Shown here in pieces: positions 1 to 10,706 of a DNA stretch of 64,000 nucleotides. The stretch's first letter is position 1. Every line of letters begins with the position of its first letter. The notes under the pieces are model-generated. The model was not told the origin of the DNA. It saw only the letters and a program-made list of their open reading frames with translations, and ran no database searches. Source of the DNA: Actinoplanes nipponensis (lineage in GTDB: Bacteria; Actinomycetota; Actinomycetes; Mycobacteriales; Micromonosporaceae); NCBI RefSeq assembly GCF_016862275.1, contig NZ_BOMQ01000061.1:149233-213232 (forward strand), in the 5' to 3' direction. Position numbers and translations under genes: made by a program.

Positions 1-21
1 AACGTGGCCGCAGCCACGCGG

Positions 22-681
22 TCAACCGGGGACGGTGACGGCGGTCAGGATCAGGCCGCGCTCGACCAGGAACCGCCCGGTCACCTCGGTCAGGGGCGGG
101 CCGCCGTCATCGCGGCGGCCGTCCACGAGCACGTACGCGGTGAAGGTCGCGGTGGCGGGGTCGATGCTCAGCCGCGCGTCCTCGAAGCCGAGCCAGCGCC
201 CGGTGAGCGGATACCAGGCCTTGTAGACGGACTCCTTCGCGCTGAACAGCAGCCTGTCCCAGTGCGTCGACGCGTCCCGGCGGGCCAGCTCGTCGAGCAG
301 CTCGGCATCCCCGGGCGCGGTCACCATCGCCCGGACGCCGTCGGGCAGCGGCTCGTGCGGCTCCGCGTCGATGCCGAGCCCGGCCAGATCGGTGGCGCGG
401 GCGACGGCCGCGGCCCGGTAGCCGGCGCAGTGCGTGATGCTGCCGATCACGCCGGCCGGCCAGCAGGGCTCGCGCCGGGGACCACGCCGGATCGGCGCGG
501 GCGGGTGGCCCAGGCGGCCCAGCGCCTCGCGCGCGCACCGCCGCCCGGTGACGAACTCGCGCCGCCGGCCCTCGACGGCGTCGCCGATCAGGTCCTGCTC
601 GCCGGGGAAGACCGGCTCGCCGGGCCGGTCGGCGAACGCCTCGACCGGCACCACCGCCGGCGGCAGCAGCCGGTCGATCAC
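22..681 (-). CDS. pptT: 4'-phosphopantetheinyl transferase, PptT-like
   Basis: This 219-residue Sfp/PptT-type enzyme would move the 4'-phosphopantetheine arm of CoA onto carrier proteins of polyketide, peptide and fatty-acid synthases in the cytoplasm. Family motifs are visible: GSITHC with GYRAA, the Mg-binding LGIDAEP, and FSAKESVYKAWYPL, the W/FxxKExxxK signature. Length is typical. The GTG at 679-681 has GGAGG about 4 nt upstream. The start overlaps the stop of the metallophosphoesterase gene as GTGA, so the two are translationally coupled. The pairing matches the mycobacterial Rv2795c-Rv2794c (pptH-pptT) arrangement. The stop lies 21 nt from the window edge. Confidence 0.93.
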   Translation of the reverse strand: MIDRLLPPAVVPVEAFADRPGEPVFPGEQDLIGDAVEGRRREFVTGRRCAREALGRLGHPPAPIRRGPRREPCWPAGVIGSITHCAGYRAAAVARATDLAGLGIDAEPHEPLPDGVRAMVTAPGDAELLDELARRDASTHWDRLLFSAKESVYKAWYPLTGRWLGFEDARLSIDPATATFTAYVLVDGRRDDGGPPLTEVTGRFLVERGLILTAVTVPG

Positions 682-1511
682 CGGGCCTCCTCGAACACCC
701 GGCGCATCGGCTGCGGCTCCGGGCCGCGCCGGCCCCACTCGCGGGGGTAGCCGAGCGACACCTCCTCGAACCGGACGCCGTCGTAGTGGGTCGTCCGCGG
801 GATGTGCAGATGCCCGTAGACGGCGACGGCGGCACGGAACCGCAGGTGCCAGTCGGCGGTGCGCTCGGTGCCGCACCACTGCGCGAACTCCGGATGCCAC
901 ATGATCTCGGTCGGTTGGCGGACCAGCGGCCAGTGCGAGACCAGGACGGTCGGCAGCGCGGGATCCGTGGCCGCCAGCCGCCGCTCGGTCTCGGCGATGC
1001 GGGCCCAGCACCACGACTCCCGGTCGGGGAACGGGTCCGGGTGCAGCATCATCTCGTCGGTGCAGACCACCCCGGCGTCGTACGCCTTGGCCAGCGACTC
1101 CTGCTTGGTGCTGGTGCCGGGCGCGCGGAACGAGTAGTCGTAGAGCACGAACAGCGGGGCGACGGTGACCGGTCCGCCGGCGCCGCGCCACACCGGATAC
1201 TCGTCCTGCGGGGTGAGCACGCCGTTGTCGCGGCACATCCGCACCAGGGCGTCGTACCGTTGCCGCCCGCGCAGCTGCACCGGATCCGCGGGGTAGGTCC
1301 ACAGCTCGTGGTTGCCCGGCGCCCAGACCACCGTCGAGAAGCGGCCGCGCAGCAGCGCGAGCGTCCGTTCCACGTCGGCGAAGATCTCGCCGACGTCGCC
1401 GGCCACCAGGAGCCAGTCCGCGTCGGAATCGGGACGCAGGCGGTCGACGACGCGGCGGTTCTCCGCGTACGACACGTGCAGGTCGCTGACCGCTAACAGG
1501 GAGCCCGTCAC
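678..1511 (-). CDS. pptH: metallophosphoesterase, PptH-like phosphopantetheinyl hydrolase
   Basis: The 277-residue calcineurin-like phosphoesterase shows the dimetal motifs in order: SDLH near residue 10, GDVGEIF near 40, PGNHELW near 67, SHWPL near 193 and YGHLHIP near 233. In Mycobacterium the neighbour of PptT, PptH, removes phosphopantetheine from holo-carrier proteins. The identical gene order and the 4-nt overlap with pptT support the same role here, by context. The GTG start is chosen because the reading begins directly with the first strand and metal motif (LLAVSDLHVSY). Without biochemistry it could be another small phosphodiesterase. Confidence 0.85.
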   Translation of the reverse strand: MTGSLLAVSDLHVSYAENRRVVDRLRPDSDADWLLVAGDVGEIFADVERTLALLRGRFSTVVWAPGNHELWTYPADPVQLRGRQRYDALVRMCRDNGVLTPQDEYPVWRGAGGPVTVAPLFVLYDYSFRAPGTSTKQESLAKAYDAGVVCTDEMMLHPDPFPDRESWCWARIAETERRLAATDPALPTVLVSHWPLVRQPTEIMWHPEFAQWCGTERTADWHLRFRAAVAVYGHLHIPRTTHYDGVRFEEVSLGYPREWGRRGPEPQPMRRVFEEAR

Positions 1512-1609
1512 CGCACCGATCCTGCCAGGTTCCGCCGGCCCGCACCGGCCCGCCGGCGGCTGACGGATCTCGGACAGGCGGCCGGCCCCGGCGGTGCCAC
1601 GATCGAGGG

Positions 1610-2992
1610 GTGCAGCAGCAAGCCGCCGCCGTCCCGGGCGCGACGGGTCACGCCGTGGTCATCGGCGCCGGCATGGCCGGGCTCGCCGCCGCCCGGGTGC
1701 TGGCCGACCGGTTCGAGCGGGTCACGGTGGTCGACCGCGACCGCCTGCCCCCCGGCCCGGACAGCCGCCGCGGCGTGCCGCAGAGCGCCCACCCGCACGC
1801 CCTGCTCGCGGTGGGGCGCGAGGCGCTGGAGCAGCTCTTCCCCGGCCTGACCGGCGAGCTGGTCGAGCGGGGCGCGCGCTGGGTCGACGTGGCCCGCGAC
1901 GCGGTCGTCTGGCAGCTCGACGGCTACCGGACCCGGGCCGAGAGCGGCGTCCGCATGCTGGCGATGAGCCGGCCGCTGCTGGAGAGCTGCGTGCGCCGGC
2001 GGCTGCGGGCCGTGCCGCGGGTGGCCGTGCTGGAGGAGACCGCGGTGGCCGGGCTGACCGGCCGGCCCGGCGAGCGGGTGACCGGGGTGGCGCTGGCCGA
2101 CGGCCGTACGCTCGCCGCCGACCTGGTGGCCGACGCCAGCGGGCGGGGCAGCCGCTCCGACCGCTGGCTGCGGGACCTCGGCTTCCCGCCGCCGCCCGAG
2201 TCGGTGATCACCGTACGGGTGCACTACACGACCCGGCTCGTACGCGGCCGCCCCGCCGGCCTGAGCGGGCCGGGCCTGGTCGTGGTGGCCGAGAGCCCAC
2301 CGCAGCACCGCCGCTACGGCGCCGCCTTCTCGGTCGAGGGCGGCCGGTGGCTGGTGACGCTCGGCGGCTTCCACGGCGCGCAGGCGCCCACCGACCCGGC
2401 CGGCTTCCAGCGCTTCGCCGAGAGCCTGCCGCAGCCGGTGATCGCGGAGCTGCTGCGCGACGCCGAGCCGCTGTCCGACCCGGTCGCCTACACCTATCCG
2501 GCCAGCCGGCGCCGGCACTTCGAACGGCTGCGCCGGATCCCGGCCGGCTACGTCGCCCTGGGCGACGCGCTGTGCAGCTTCAACCCGGTGTACGGGCACG
2601 GGATCACGGTCGCCGCCCAGGAGGCGGTCGCGCTGGCGGGGTGCCTCGACCGGCACCGCGGCGCCGGGGTGGCGATGGCGCGCGACTTCTACCGCCGTAC
2701 CGGCAGGCTGATCACCGTGGCCTGGCGGATGGCGGCCTCGACCGACTTCGCGTATCCGGGCACGGCCGGCCCGCGGCCGCGGGCCCTGGCGCTGACCCAC
2801 TGGTACCAGCGGAAGATCTTCCGGGCCGCCCAGGTCTCGCCCGAGGTGGTCCGGACCCTGGTCCGGGTCCAGCACCTGCTCGCGCCCGGGTCCGCCCTGC
2901 TGCGGCCGGCGATGGTGGTGAAGGTGCTGCGGGGCGCCCGCCGGGCGCGGCGTACGGCGCCGGCGCACCCGGCGATCCCCGCGCCGCGCTGA
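1610..2992 (+). CDS. FAD-dependent oxidoreductase, aromatic hydroxylase/geranylgeranyl-reductase type
   Basis: The 460-residue flavoprotein starts with a Rossmann dinucleotide site (VVIGAGMAGLAAARVLADRF, then TVVDRD) and carries the second FAD signature late (GYVALGDALCSFNPVYGHG, about residues 310-328), as in single-component flavin monooxygenases and related reductases. No signal peptide or membrane anchor is visible. The substrate cannot be read from sequence. It stands alone, diverging from pptH and converging on the next gene with an 18-nt gap. The GTG start at 1610 lacks a Shine-Dalgarno site. A CACGAT hexamer ends 6 nt upstream, so a leaderless transcript is possible. Confidence 0.85.
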   Translation: MQQQAAAVPGATGHAVVIGAGMAGLAAARVLADRFERVTVVDRDRLPPGPDSRRGVPQSAHPHALLAVGREALEQLFPGLTGELVERGARWVDVARDAVVWQLDGYRTRAESGVRMLAMSRPLLESCVRRRLRAVPRVAVLEETAVAGLTGRPGERVTGVALADGRTLAADLVADASGRGSRSDRWLRDLGFPPPPESVITVRVHYTTRLVRGRPAGLSGPGLVVVAESPPQHRRYGAAFSVEGGRWLVTLGGFHGAQAPTDPAGFQRFAESLPQPVIAELLRDAEPLSDPVAYTYPASRRRHFERLRRIPAGYVALGDALCSFNPVYGHGITVAAQEAVALAGCLDRHRGAGVAMARDFYRRTGRLITVAWRMAASTDFAYPGTAGPRPRALALTHWYQRKIFRAAQVSPEVVRTLVRVQHLLAPGSALLRPAMVVKVLRGARRARRTAPAHPAIPAPR

Positions 2993-3010
2993 GACGCGCC
3001 CCGGCCGGCG

Positions 3011-3718
3011 TCATCGCCGGAGCAGGGCCACGCGAACGTGCAGCAGGTCGTCCGACGGATCCGGTACGCCGGTCACGGCGATCAGTGCCCAGCGTCCCGC
3101 ACTGGTCCTGACACACGCCTTCGCGTCCACCGCATCGAGGGTGGCGTCGATCGAGCCCCGGCCGATGTCGCCGCCCAGCCGCCGGCAATCCGCCGGCGTG
3201 GCGTCCGCCCTCATCCTCTGGAAGACCCCCGGTTTCATATCCCTTTTGGGCGGCTGCGGAACGTATAGCTGCCATTTCCGCAGTTCGCTTTCCGAGCCGC
3301 TGCGATAAAGGTCCCGGTCGGGGTCGCCCGGATCGGCCTCGGCGAAGCCGTCATTGGTGGGGACCCGGTGGTTGTCCGTGTCGATCTCGTAGGCGTATCC
3401 GCCCCGCATGGGGAGATCGAAGGCATAGTCGACGAGGGGGTCACGCATCAGGGCGGACAGTTCGGCCGATGCGTCGTCGTCCCGGGGCGCTGTCGACGGA
3501 ACGCTCGGGGCTGCTCCGCGCGCCGGCGGGGCCGCCCCGACCGCGCGTTCCCGTTCGTCGCCGCGCCAGGACAGGAAGGCGATGACCACGCCGATCAGGG
3601 CCAGCACGAGGCCGGCCAGGCCGACCAGGCCGGCCAGGCCCGGATCGGCGAAGCGGCCGAAACGGCCGGCCCCGCCCGCCCGGCTGTGTCGCGATGTCGG
3701 TGCCGTGCCGATGGCCAT
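3011..3718 (-). CDS. hypothetical single-pass membrane protein
   Basis: About 235 residues with one transmembrane helix (LAGLVGLAGLVLALIGVVIA, about residues 32-53), a Ser/Pro/Ala linker and a soluble C-terminal domain of about 150 residues containing Cys 182 and Cys 211. I do not recognise the family. The ATG at 3718 is preferred because GGAGG lies just upstream, though the spacing of 2 nt is short. An in-frame GTG at 3913 would add 65 residues of poor composition. The orientation relative to DUF6188 downstream (3971) makes the 250 nt between them a divergent promoter region. Confidence 0.6.
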   Translation of the reverse strand: MAIGTAPTSRHSRAGGAGRFGRFADPGLAGLVGLAGLVLALIGVVIAFLSWRGDERERAVGAAPPARGAAPSVPSTAPRDDDASAELSALMRDPLVDYAFDLPMRGGYAYEIDTDNHRVPTNDGFAEADPGDPDRDLYRSGSESELRKWQLYVPQPPKRDMKPGVFQRMRADATPADCRRLGGDIGRGSIDATLDAVDAKACVRTSAGRWALIAVTGVPDPSDDLLHVRVALLRR

Positions 3719-3970
3719 CACCTCCGGAGAAACGTCGCCGGCGGATGCGGCGCAGTTCCGGCCGGCCGGGGAGGTAAAAGCTAGCAATGCCTTTCCGCGG
3801 GCCGGAAACAATGGATCTCCCGGTTCGTGTCCGCATGACGACAGCGGGGGCCGTGAACGGCGCGCGTCCCCCGAACGGTCGATGGGCGTCGATGCGCTGG
3901 GTGAGCGGCGCACAGCGCGGCGTCACCGAGCGGCCGGCGCGGATATTTCCGGCGCCTTTAAGGATCTCTT

Positions 3971-4468
3971 ATGAAAACGCGGGCTACGGTCCTGCCGTCA
4001 GTGTTCGACGAGCCGATCGAGGTCCTCATGTTGCCAGTCATGGTCGCCGACCTGGACGCCGGACGGCGCCCCCGGCAAGCGCGTTCGATCGACCTGCTGG
4101 TCGGCCGGAAGCTGGAGTACGTGCGGCTCGGCCACGCCGTCGTGCTGAACTTCACCGGCGGTCGCCAGGTGCTGGTCGAGACGTCCGTCCGGCTCACCGG
4201 GCCGCACGGGCCGGCCGACGTCGAGCCGGGCGAGAACTGCTCCGACGTGCTGGCGACGCTGCTCGGCGACGTCGTGCGCTCGGCCTGCGTGAGCGCGGAC
4301 GGCGAGCTGCGGATCACCTTCGGCAGCGGGGCGGAGCTGTGGGTCGGTGCGGATCCCGACGTCGAGTCCTGGGCGGTGGCCGGACCGGACGGTTTCCTGA
4401 TCGTGTGCCTGGCCCGCGGCGAGCTCGCCGTCTGGGGCGACGCGGGGCCGGCCCGCCGCACCCTCTGA
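3971..4468 (+). CDS. DUF6188-like small protein
   Basis: A 165-residue cytoplasmic protein. Its second half has the pattern GELRITFGSGAELWVGADPD followed by ESWAVAGPDGFLIVCLARGELAVW, which I associate with actinobacterial DUF6188 proteins: a small beta-rich fold of unknown function often found near polymorphic-toxin or immunity genes. The ATG has a weak AAGGAT site 6 nt upstream. It is a single gene. The family call is from memory of the motif, so moderate confidence; the gene itself is well supported by codon usage. Confidence 0.72.
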   Translation: MKTRATVLPSVFDEPIEVLMLPVMVADLDAGRRPRQARSIDLLVGRKLEYVRLGHAVVLNFTGGRQVLVETSVRLTGPHGPADVEPGENCSDVLATLLGDVVRSACVSADGELRITFGSGAELWVGADPDVESWAVAGPDGFLIVCLARGELAVWGDAGPARRTL

Positions 4469-4558
4469 CGCGGTGACAGCGCGGTCGCGGGTCGATGACG
4501 GGTGGCCTGGTTCGACCACCCCGGGGTAGCCGGCCCGCCGGGCCGGGGGCCGATCCTC

Positions 4559-4570
4559 TAGATTCGGCCC
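4559..4570 (+). promoter_or_regulatory. -10 element of a leaderless promoter
   Basis: TAGATT (4559-4564) is followed by 6 nt and then the ATG at 4571. No Shine-Dalgarno site is present. TANNNT placed 6-7 nt before a start codon is the usual signature of leaderless transcripts in actinobacteria. No convincing -35 hexamer is seen. Confidence 0.5.
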
Positions 4571-5197
4571 ATGGCCCTGCTGCACCGCGCGGACGTGACC
4601 CCGACCAAACTCGAGCTCCTGGCGGGCTGGCTGCCCGGCCGCCCCTGGTTCCAGGGCACGCCCTCGGCCGAGCTGGTGCGGGTCTCGGCGTACCGCTTCG
4701 ACGACCCGGCCGGGGCGGTCGGCCTGGAGACCATGCTGGTGCGCGCCGGCGACGGCCCGGTGCTGCAGGTCCCGCTGAGCTACCGGCCCGCGCCCCTGGA
4801 CGGCGCCGAGCAGTGGCTGATCGCCACCACCGAGCACTCGGTGCTGGGCCGCCGCTGGCTCTACGACGCCTGCGGCGACCCGGTCTACGCGGCGGAGCTG
4901 TCCCGGGTGATCCACGCCGGCGGCACCCAGGCGGAGGAGTACTTCGAGGTCGACGGCCGGCGGGAGACCCGCCGGCCGGCCATGACGGTTTGCGGCAGCG
5001 GCACCGGGGACGCCCCGGTGCCGGCCGCCGGCGTGGTGCGCCGGGTCGTCGACGAGGACCCGACCGTGATCGTGACGGACGACGTGGAGCTGGCCGTCCT
5101 GCGCCGGCTCGGCACCAGCCAGCGGGTCACCGGGCCGGTCCTGACCGGCGCGTGGGGCGACGAGCCGCTGCCGGTGCCGCTGGCCTACGCGGTCTGA
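4571..5197 (+). CDS. maltokinase N-terminal cap-like domain protein
   Basis: 208 residues with no signal peptide. The sequence resembles the N-terminal cap of actinobacterial maltokinases (LLAGWLPGRPWFQG, a central YRFDDPAG... strand series, then ATTEHSVLGRRWLYDACGDP), but the kinase domain is absent. Stand-alone cap proteins of this kind are common in actinobacteria and have no established function; a sugar- or nucleotide-binding role is only inference. The start is fixed by the leaderless -10 just upstream. Its last 13 nt overlap the 3' end of the convergent SGNH esterase gene, so no terminator separates them. Confidence 0.7.
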   Translation: MALLHRADVTPTKLELLAGWLPGRPWFQGTPSAELVRVSAYRFDDPAGAVGLETMLVRAGDGPVLQVPLSYRPAPLDGAEQWLIATTEHSVLGRRWLYDACGDPVYAAELSRVIHAGGTQAEEYFEVDGRRETRRPAMTVCGSGTGDAPVPAAGVVRRVVDEDPTVIVTDDVELAVLRRLGTSQRVTGPVLTGAWGDEPLPVPLAYAV

Positions 5198-6483
5198 GCC
5201 GTCAGGCGCAACGGGACGGCGTCGGCCATGGCCCGCATGCCGGCGTCGTTGGGGTGCAGGTGGTCGCCGCTGTCGTACTGCGGCCGGATGCGCAGCGGCT
5301 GCGCCGGGTCCCGGACGGCACGGTCGAAGTCGATGACGCCGTCGTACTCGCCGCTCGTGCGGATCCACCGGTTGACCGCGGCGCGCTTGGCCTCGTTGGC
5401 CGCGGTGTAGTAGCCCGGGATGGTGGTGTCCTGGAACGGGGTCAGGGTGGCGCCGATGATCCGCAGGCCGCGCTCGTGCGCCCGGGCGATCAGCTGCCGG
5501 TAGCCGGCGATCAGCTCGTCGACGGTGACCGCCTCCGACGCCGGCGCGATCGAGCCGGGCTGGCCGATGTCGTTGATGCCGAGCAGCACGATCACGGCCC
5601 GGGCGCCCGGCTGGGCCAGCACGTCGCGGTCGAAGCGGCTCAGCGCGCTGTCGCCGAAGAGCGGCCCGATGCCGCCGAACGGAGGATCGGGCAGCGTGTT
5701 GCCGTCGTACAGCAGGCGGTTGCCGCCGATGCCCTTGTTGAGCACGCCGAGGGTGTCCGGCGCGGCCTGCTGCAGCCGGCGGGCCAGGAAGTCGGGCCAG
5801 CGGTGGTTGGCGTCGACCGTGGTGATCGCGCCGTCGGTGATCGAGTCGCCGAACGTCACGACCGCGGCGGCCCGGGGCGGGGCGGCCACGCTGACGCCGG
5901 ACAGGAAGTACCAGGATGTCGTCGTGGCGGCGCCGGTCAGGTCGGGGGAGCGGGTGACGTTGCCGGCCGCGACGTAGTTCGTCTGGAACGCCGAGCCGTG
6001 CACGGTGGCCGCCACGGTGCGCCGCGGCAGGTGGATGCTCACCACGAGCTCGGACAGCGCCGGCACGGACAGCGCCACGGGATCGCTGAGCGCGGGCGCG
6101 CCGGGCGGGATGCTGACCGACGAGCGCCCGCCGAAGGTGAGCCGGCGGTCGGTGCCCGCCACGATCCGCGCGCCGCCGGCGTGCCGGGCGACGCGCGCCT
6201 CGCCGATCACCAGCGGCTGGGCGCCATACTCGTTGGACAGCCGCACGCGCAGCGAGCGGCCCCCGATGCTGGTGTGCACGATCTGGCGCAGGGTCTGGTT
6301 GTCGAACACGGTCTCGGGGTTGGGCGCGGTGGCCGGACCGGTCACGCCGGTGCTCCACGTGCCGGCCCAGGCGGCCGGCCGCCCCGCGGCGACGGCCGAG
6401 CCGGTGAGGGTGAGGCTCGCGACGCCGAACGTCGCGACCACGGCGGTGACCAGGCGCCGGAGCCTGGTGGTGGATGCTGTCAT
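5185..6483 (-). CDS. secreted SGNH/GDSL esterase-lipase
   Basis: 432 residues. An N-terminal signal peptide (Arg-rich start, hydrophobic core, AxA-type site near VAAGRPAA) is followed by a beta-rich domain of about 150 residues and an SGNH hydrolase. Block I is FGDSITDG (Ser nucleophile), block II GIGGNRLL, block III LLGINDIG and block V DHLHPNDAG with the catalytic Asp/His, so all four blocks are intact. It probably cleaves acetyl or acyl esters outside the cell. The ATG at 6483 has AGGAAGG about 8 nt upstream. It follows the tetR gene on the same strand after 68 nt, so it could be read through from the acyl-CoA operon. Confidence 0.9.
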   Translation of the reverse strand: MTASTTRLRRLVTAVVATFGVASLTLTGSAVAAGRPAAWAGTWSTGVTGPATAPNPETVFDNQTLRQIVHTSIGGRSLRVRLSNEYGAQPLVIGEARVARHAGGARIVAGTDRRLTFGGRSSVSIPPGAPALSDPVALSVPALSELVVSIHLPRRTVAATVHGSAFQTNYVAAGNVTRSPDLTGAATTTSWYFLSGVSVAAPPRAAAVVTFGDSITDGAITTVDANHRWPDFLARRLQQAAPDTLGVLNKGIGGNRLLYDGNTLPDPPFGGIGPLFGDSALSRFDRDVLAQPGARAVIVLLGINDIGQPGSIAPASEAVTVDELIAGYRQLIARAHERGLRIIGATLTPFQDTTIPGYYTAANEAKRAAVNRWIRTSGEYDGVIDFDRAVRDPAQPLRIRPQYDSGDHLHPNDAGMRAMADAVPLRLTAQTA

Positions 6484-6551
6484 CGTCGGCACCTTCCTGT
6501 CCGGACCAGCCCAGCCCAGCCCCGGACCCGGTGTCAAGACATCGACGATGA

Positions 6552-7163
6552 TCAGTCCGGGACGCTCGCGGCGAGGGCGGCCGCCAGCTGATCCGACCAG
6601 GCCCGGACGACCCGGGCCCGGCGGCGGGAGTCGTCGGTCAGGACGTCGGCCAGGGCCAGGCCGCGGGCCAGGTCGAGGGTGGCCTGGATGAGGCCGCGCA
6701 CGGCCGGGTCGGTGTCGTCCACCCGCAGCAGCCGGACCGCGCGGCGGTGCACGCCGCGGGCGAAGTGCCGTTCCAGCGGCACCACCGCGGACCGCAGCTC
6801 GGGGTCGGCGGCCGCCACCGTCCACACCTGCAGCGCGGCCCGGAACAGCTCGCCGCCGATGGCGTCGACCAGGCCGGTCACCACGGCGTGGACCCGGTCG
6901 GGGTCGGCGCCCCCGGGATCGGGCAGCGCGTCGAGCAACGCCGCCCGCTCCTCGAACATGTGCTCCAGCGCGGCCAGGATGAGCGCCTCGCGGGTCCGGA
7001 AGTGGTGCTGCACGGCCCCGCGGCTGATGCCGGCCTCGGCGGCGATGAACGCCACCGTGGAGACCTCCCATCCGTGCCGGGCCAGACACCGGATGGTCGT
7101 CTCGAGCAGCCGCCGCCGCGTCGCCCGCGAGCGGTCCTGCTTGGGCGCCGAGTCGTCAGTCAT
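6552..7163 (-). CDS. TetR-family repressor of the acyl-CoA operon
   Basis: 203 residues with a TetR helix-turn-helix at about residues 33-60 (VAFIAAEAGISRGAVQHHF, with REALILAAL after it) and a helical ligand-binding C-terminus. It is the last gene of the operon and its ATG lies 8 nt inside the biotin carboxylase gene, so it is co-translated with the enzymes it most likely controls. The palindrome at 12422-12443 between the two divergent transcripts is the obvious candidate operator, giving autoregulation. The likely ligand is an acyl-CoA of the pathway; this is inference from context. Confidence 0.88.
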   Translation of the reverse strand: MTDDSAPKQDRSRATRRRLLETTIRCLARHGWEVSTVAFIAAEAGISRGAVQHHFRTREALILAALEHMFEERAALLDALPDPGGADPDRVHAVVTGLVDAIGGELFRAALQVWTVAAADPELRSAVVPLERHFARGVHRRAVRLLRVDDTDPAVRGLIQATLDLARGLALADVLTDDSRRRARVVRAWSDQLAAALAASVPD

Positions 7164-9102
7164 CCGCCGACGCCACCACCGCCAGCGGCGTGCCCTGGCT
7201 GACCTGCCGGCCGACCGGGACCGGCAGCGCCGTCACCGTGCCGGCGGCCGGCGCGCGCACCACGTGCTCCATCTTCATCGCCTCCAGCCAGATCAACGCC
7301 TGACCGGCCACGACGGCCTCGCCGACCCGGACGTCCGTGCGCACCACGGTGCCCGGGATGGGCGCCACCAGCGCGCCGGCCACCGGGCGGGCCGACGGAT
7401 CGGTGAAGCGGGGGACGCGGCGCAGCTCGACGGAGCCACCGGGGCCGTCGACCACCACGCGGTCGGCGAACCGGCCCACCGTCCAGCGGCGGCGGACCCC
7501 GTCGAGGTCGAGCACCACGGCGTCGGCGGTGGCCGCCACCAGGGCGACGTCGGCGAGGCCGGCCACCTCCAGGCCGTCGCGGCCGAGGCGGTACCGCACC
7601 TCGATCTCGGTGTCGCCGGCGGCGTAGCGGCGGCTGCGGTAGCCGACCGGGATGTTGCGGAAGCCGCGGGCCGGGCCGGGGACCAACGCGGCGTCGGACA
7701 GCGCCGCGACCAGGGCGCCGACCGCCGGCTCCAGCCCGGCGCCGGCGGTCAGCGCGGCCGGCGGGTGGGCGGCGTAGAAGCCGGTGTCGGCCGTGCCGTC
7801 CAGGAACCGCGGGTGCAGCAGGCTCGCGACCAGCAGGTCCCGGTTGGTGGTCACCCCGTGCACGCGGGTGCGGCGCAGGGCGGCGGCGAGCTGCCGGGCC
7901 GCGGCCTCCCGGGTCGGCGCGTACGCGATGACCTTGGCGAGCATGCCGTCGTAGTGGGCGCCGACCACGCTGCCGGCCTCGACGCCGGAGTCCAGGCGCA
8001 GCCCGTCCGGCCCGGGACGGGTGAACCGGGCGCTCACCTCCGGCACGTCGAAGGTGACGACGGTGCCGGTCTGCGGGCGCCAGTCCTCGGCGGGGCTCTC
8101 GGCGTACAGGCGGGCCTCGACGGCGTACCCGGTCATCGCCGGCTCCGGACCGCTCAGCGGGCGCCCCGCCGCGACGTCGAGCTGGAGGCCGACCAGGTCG
8201 GTGCCGGTCACGCACTCGGTCACCGGGTGCTCGACCTGCAGCCGGGTGTTCATCTCGAGGAACCAGAAGTCGCCGTTCGCGGCGGCCAGGAACTCCACCG
8301 TCCCGGCCCCCCGGTAGCCGACCGCGGCCGCGGCGTCGCGGCCCGCCGCGTGCAGGCGTTCGCGCAGGTCGCCGCCGATCCGGTCGACGAGCGGGGCGGG
8401 CGCCTCCTCGATCACCTTCTGGTGGCGGCGCTGCAGGGAGCACTCGCGTTCGCCCAGCGCCCACACCGTGCCGTGGGCGTCGGCCAGGACCTGCACCTCG
8501 ACGTGGTGGCCGGAGTCGAGGTACCGCTCGCAGAAGACGGTCGGATCGCCGAACGCGGCGGCCGCCTCGCGCGCGGCGGACTCCACCGCCGCGGGCAGCT
8601 CGGCCAGCGTCCGGACGATCCGCATGCCGCGCCCGCCGCCGCCGGCCGACGCCTTGATCAGCACGGGCAGCTCGGCCTCGGTGACGGCGGCCGGGTCCAG
8701 CAGGTCGAGCACGGGCAGGCCGGCGGCGGCCATCCGGCGCTTGGACTCGATCTTGGAGCCCATCGCCTCGATCGCCTCCGGGCCGGGCCCGATCCAGGTC
8801 AGGCCGGCCTGCCCGACCGCGCGGGCGAAGCCGGCGTTCTCGGCGAGGAAGCCGTAGCCCGGGTGGATCGCGTCGGCGCCGGCCCGCCGGGCGGCCGCGA
8901 TGATCAGGTCGCCGCGCAGGTAGGTCTCGCTCGCCGCGGCGCCGGGCAGGCGCACCGCGCTGTCCGCCTCCCGCACGTGCGGGCTGTCCGCGTCCGGGTC
9001 GGAGAAGACGGCCACGGTGGCGAGGCCGCGGCGGCGGCAGGTGGCGAAGATCCGCCGGGCGATCTCGCCGCGGTTGGCGACCAGCACGCTGCTGAGGGTC
9101 AT
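7156..9102 (-). CDS. acyl-CoA carboxylase biotin-carboxylase/BCCP subunit
   Basis: 648 residues. The biotin carboxylase core begins at the N-terminus (LVANRGEIARRIF), the ATP-grasp loop is ASAGGGGRGMRIV, and FLEMNTRLQVEHPVTE holds active-site residues. The C-terminus is a fused biotinyl domain with EAMKMEH, the biotin lysine being about Lys610. It makes carboxybiotin for the adjacent carboxyltransferase. The layout equals the alpha subunit of methylcrotonyl-, geranyl- or propionyl-CoA carboxylases. Partner genes (AtuA-like, acyl-CoA dehydrogenase) favour branched or terpenoid acyl-CoA catabolism over fatty-acid synthesis. It starts 5 nt after the carboxyltransferase stop. Confidence 0.93.
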   Translation of the reverse strand: MTLSSVLVANRGEIARRIFATCRRRGLATVAVFSDPDADSPHVREADSAVRLPGAAASETYLRGDLIIAAARRAGADAIHPGYGFLAENAGFARAVGQAGLTWIGPGPEAIEAMGSKIESKRRMAAAGLPVLDLLDPAAVTEAELPVLIKASAGGGGRGMRIVRTLAELPAAVESAAREAAAAFGDPTVFCERYLDSGHHVEVQVLADAHGTVWALGERECSLQRRHQKVIEEAPAPLVDRIGGDLRERLHAAGRDAAAAVGYRGAGTVEFLAAANGDFWFLEMNTRLQVEHPVTECVTGTDLVGLQLDVAAGRPLSGPEPAMTGYAVEARLYAESPAEDWRPQTGTVVTFDVPEVSARFTRPGPDGLRLDSGVEAGSVVGAHYDGMLAKVIAYAPTREAAARQLAAALRRTRVHGVTTNRDLLVASLLHPRFLDGTADTGFYAAHPPAALTAGAGLEPAVGALVAALSDAALVPGPARGFRNIPVGYRSRRYAAGDTEIEVRYRLGRDGLEVAGLADVALVAATADAVVLDLDGVRRRWTVGRFADRVVVDGPGGSVELRRVPRFTDPSARPVAGALVAPIPGTVVRTDVRVGEAVVAGQALIWLEAMKMEHVVRAPAAGTVTALPVPVGRQVSQGTPLAVVASADD

Positions 9103-9107
9103 GGGGC

Positions 9108-10702
<1,595 letters not shown>

Positions 10703-10706
<4 letters not shown>

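Noticed and set aside
6552..7163. TetR regulator as controller of the SGNH esterase
   Set aside because: No matching palindrome lies in the 68-nt gap; the operator-like site is in the acyl-CoA divergon.
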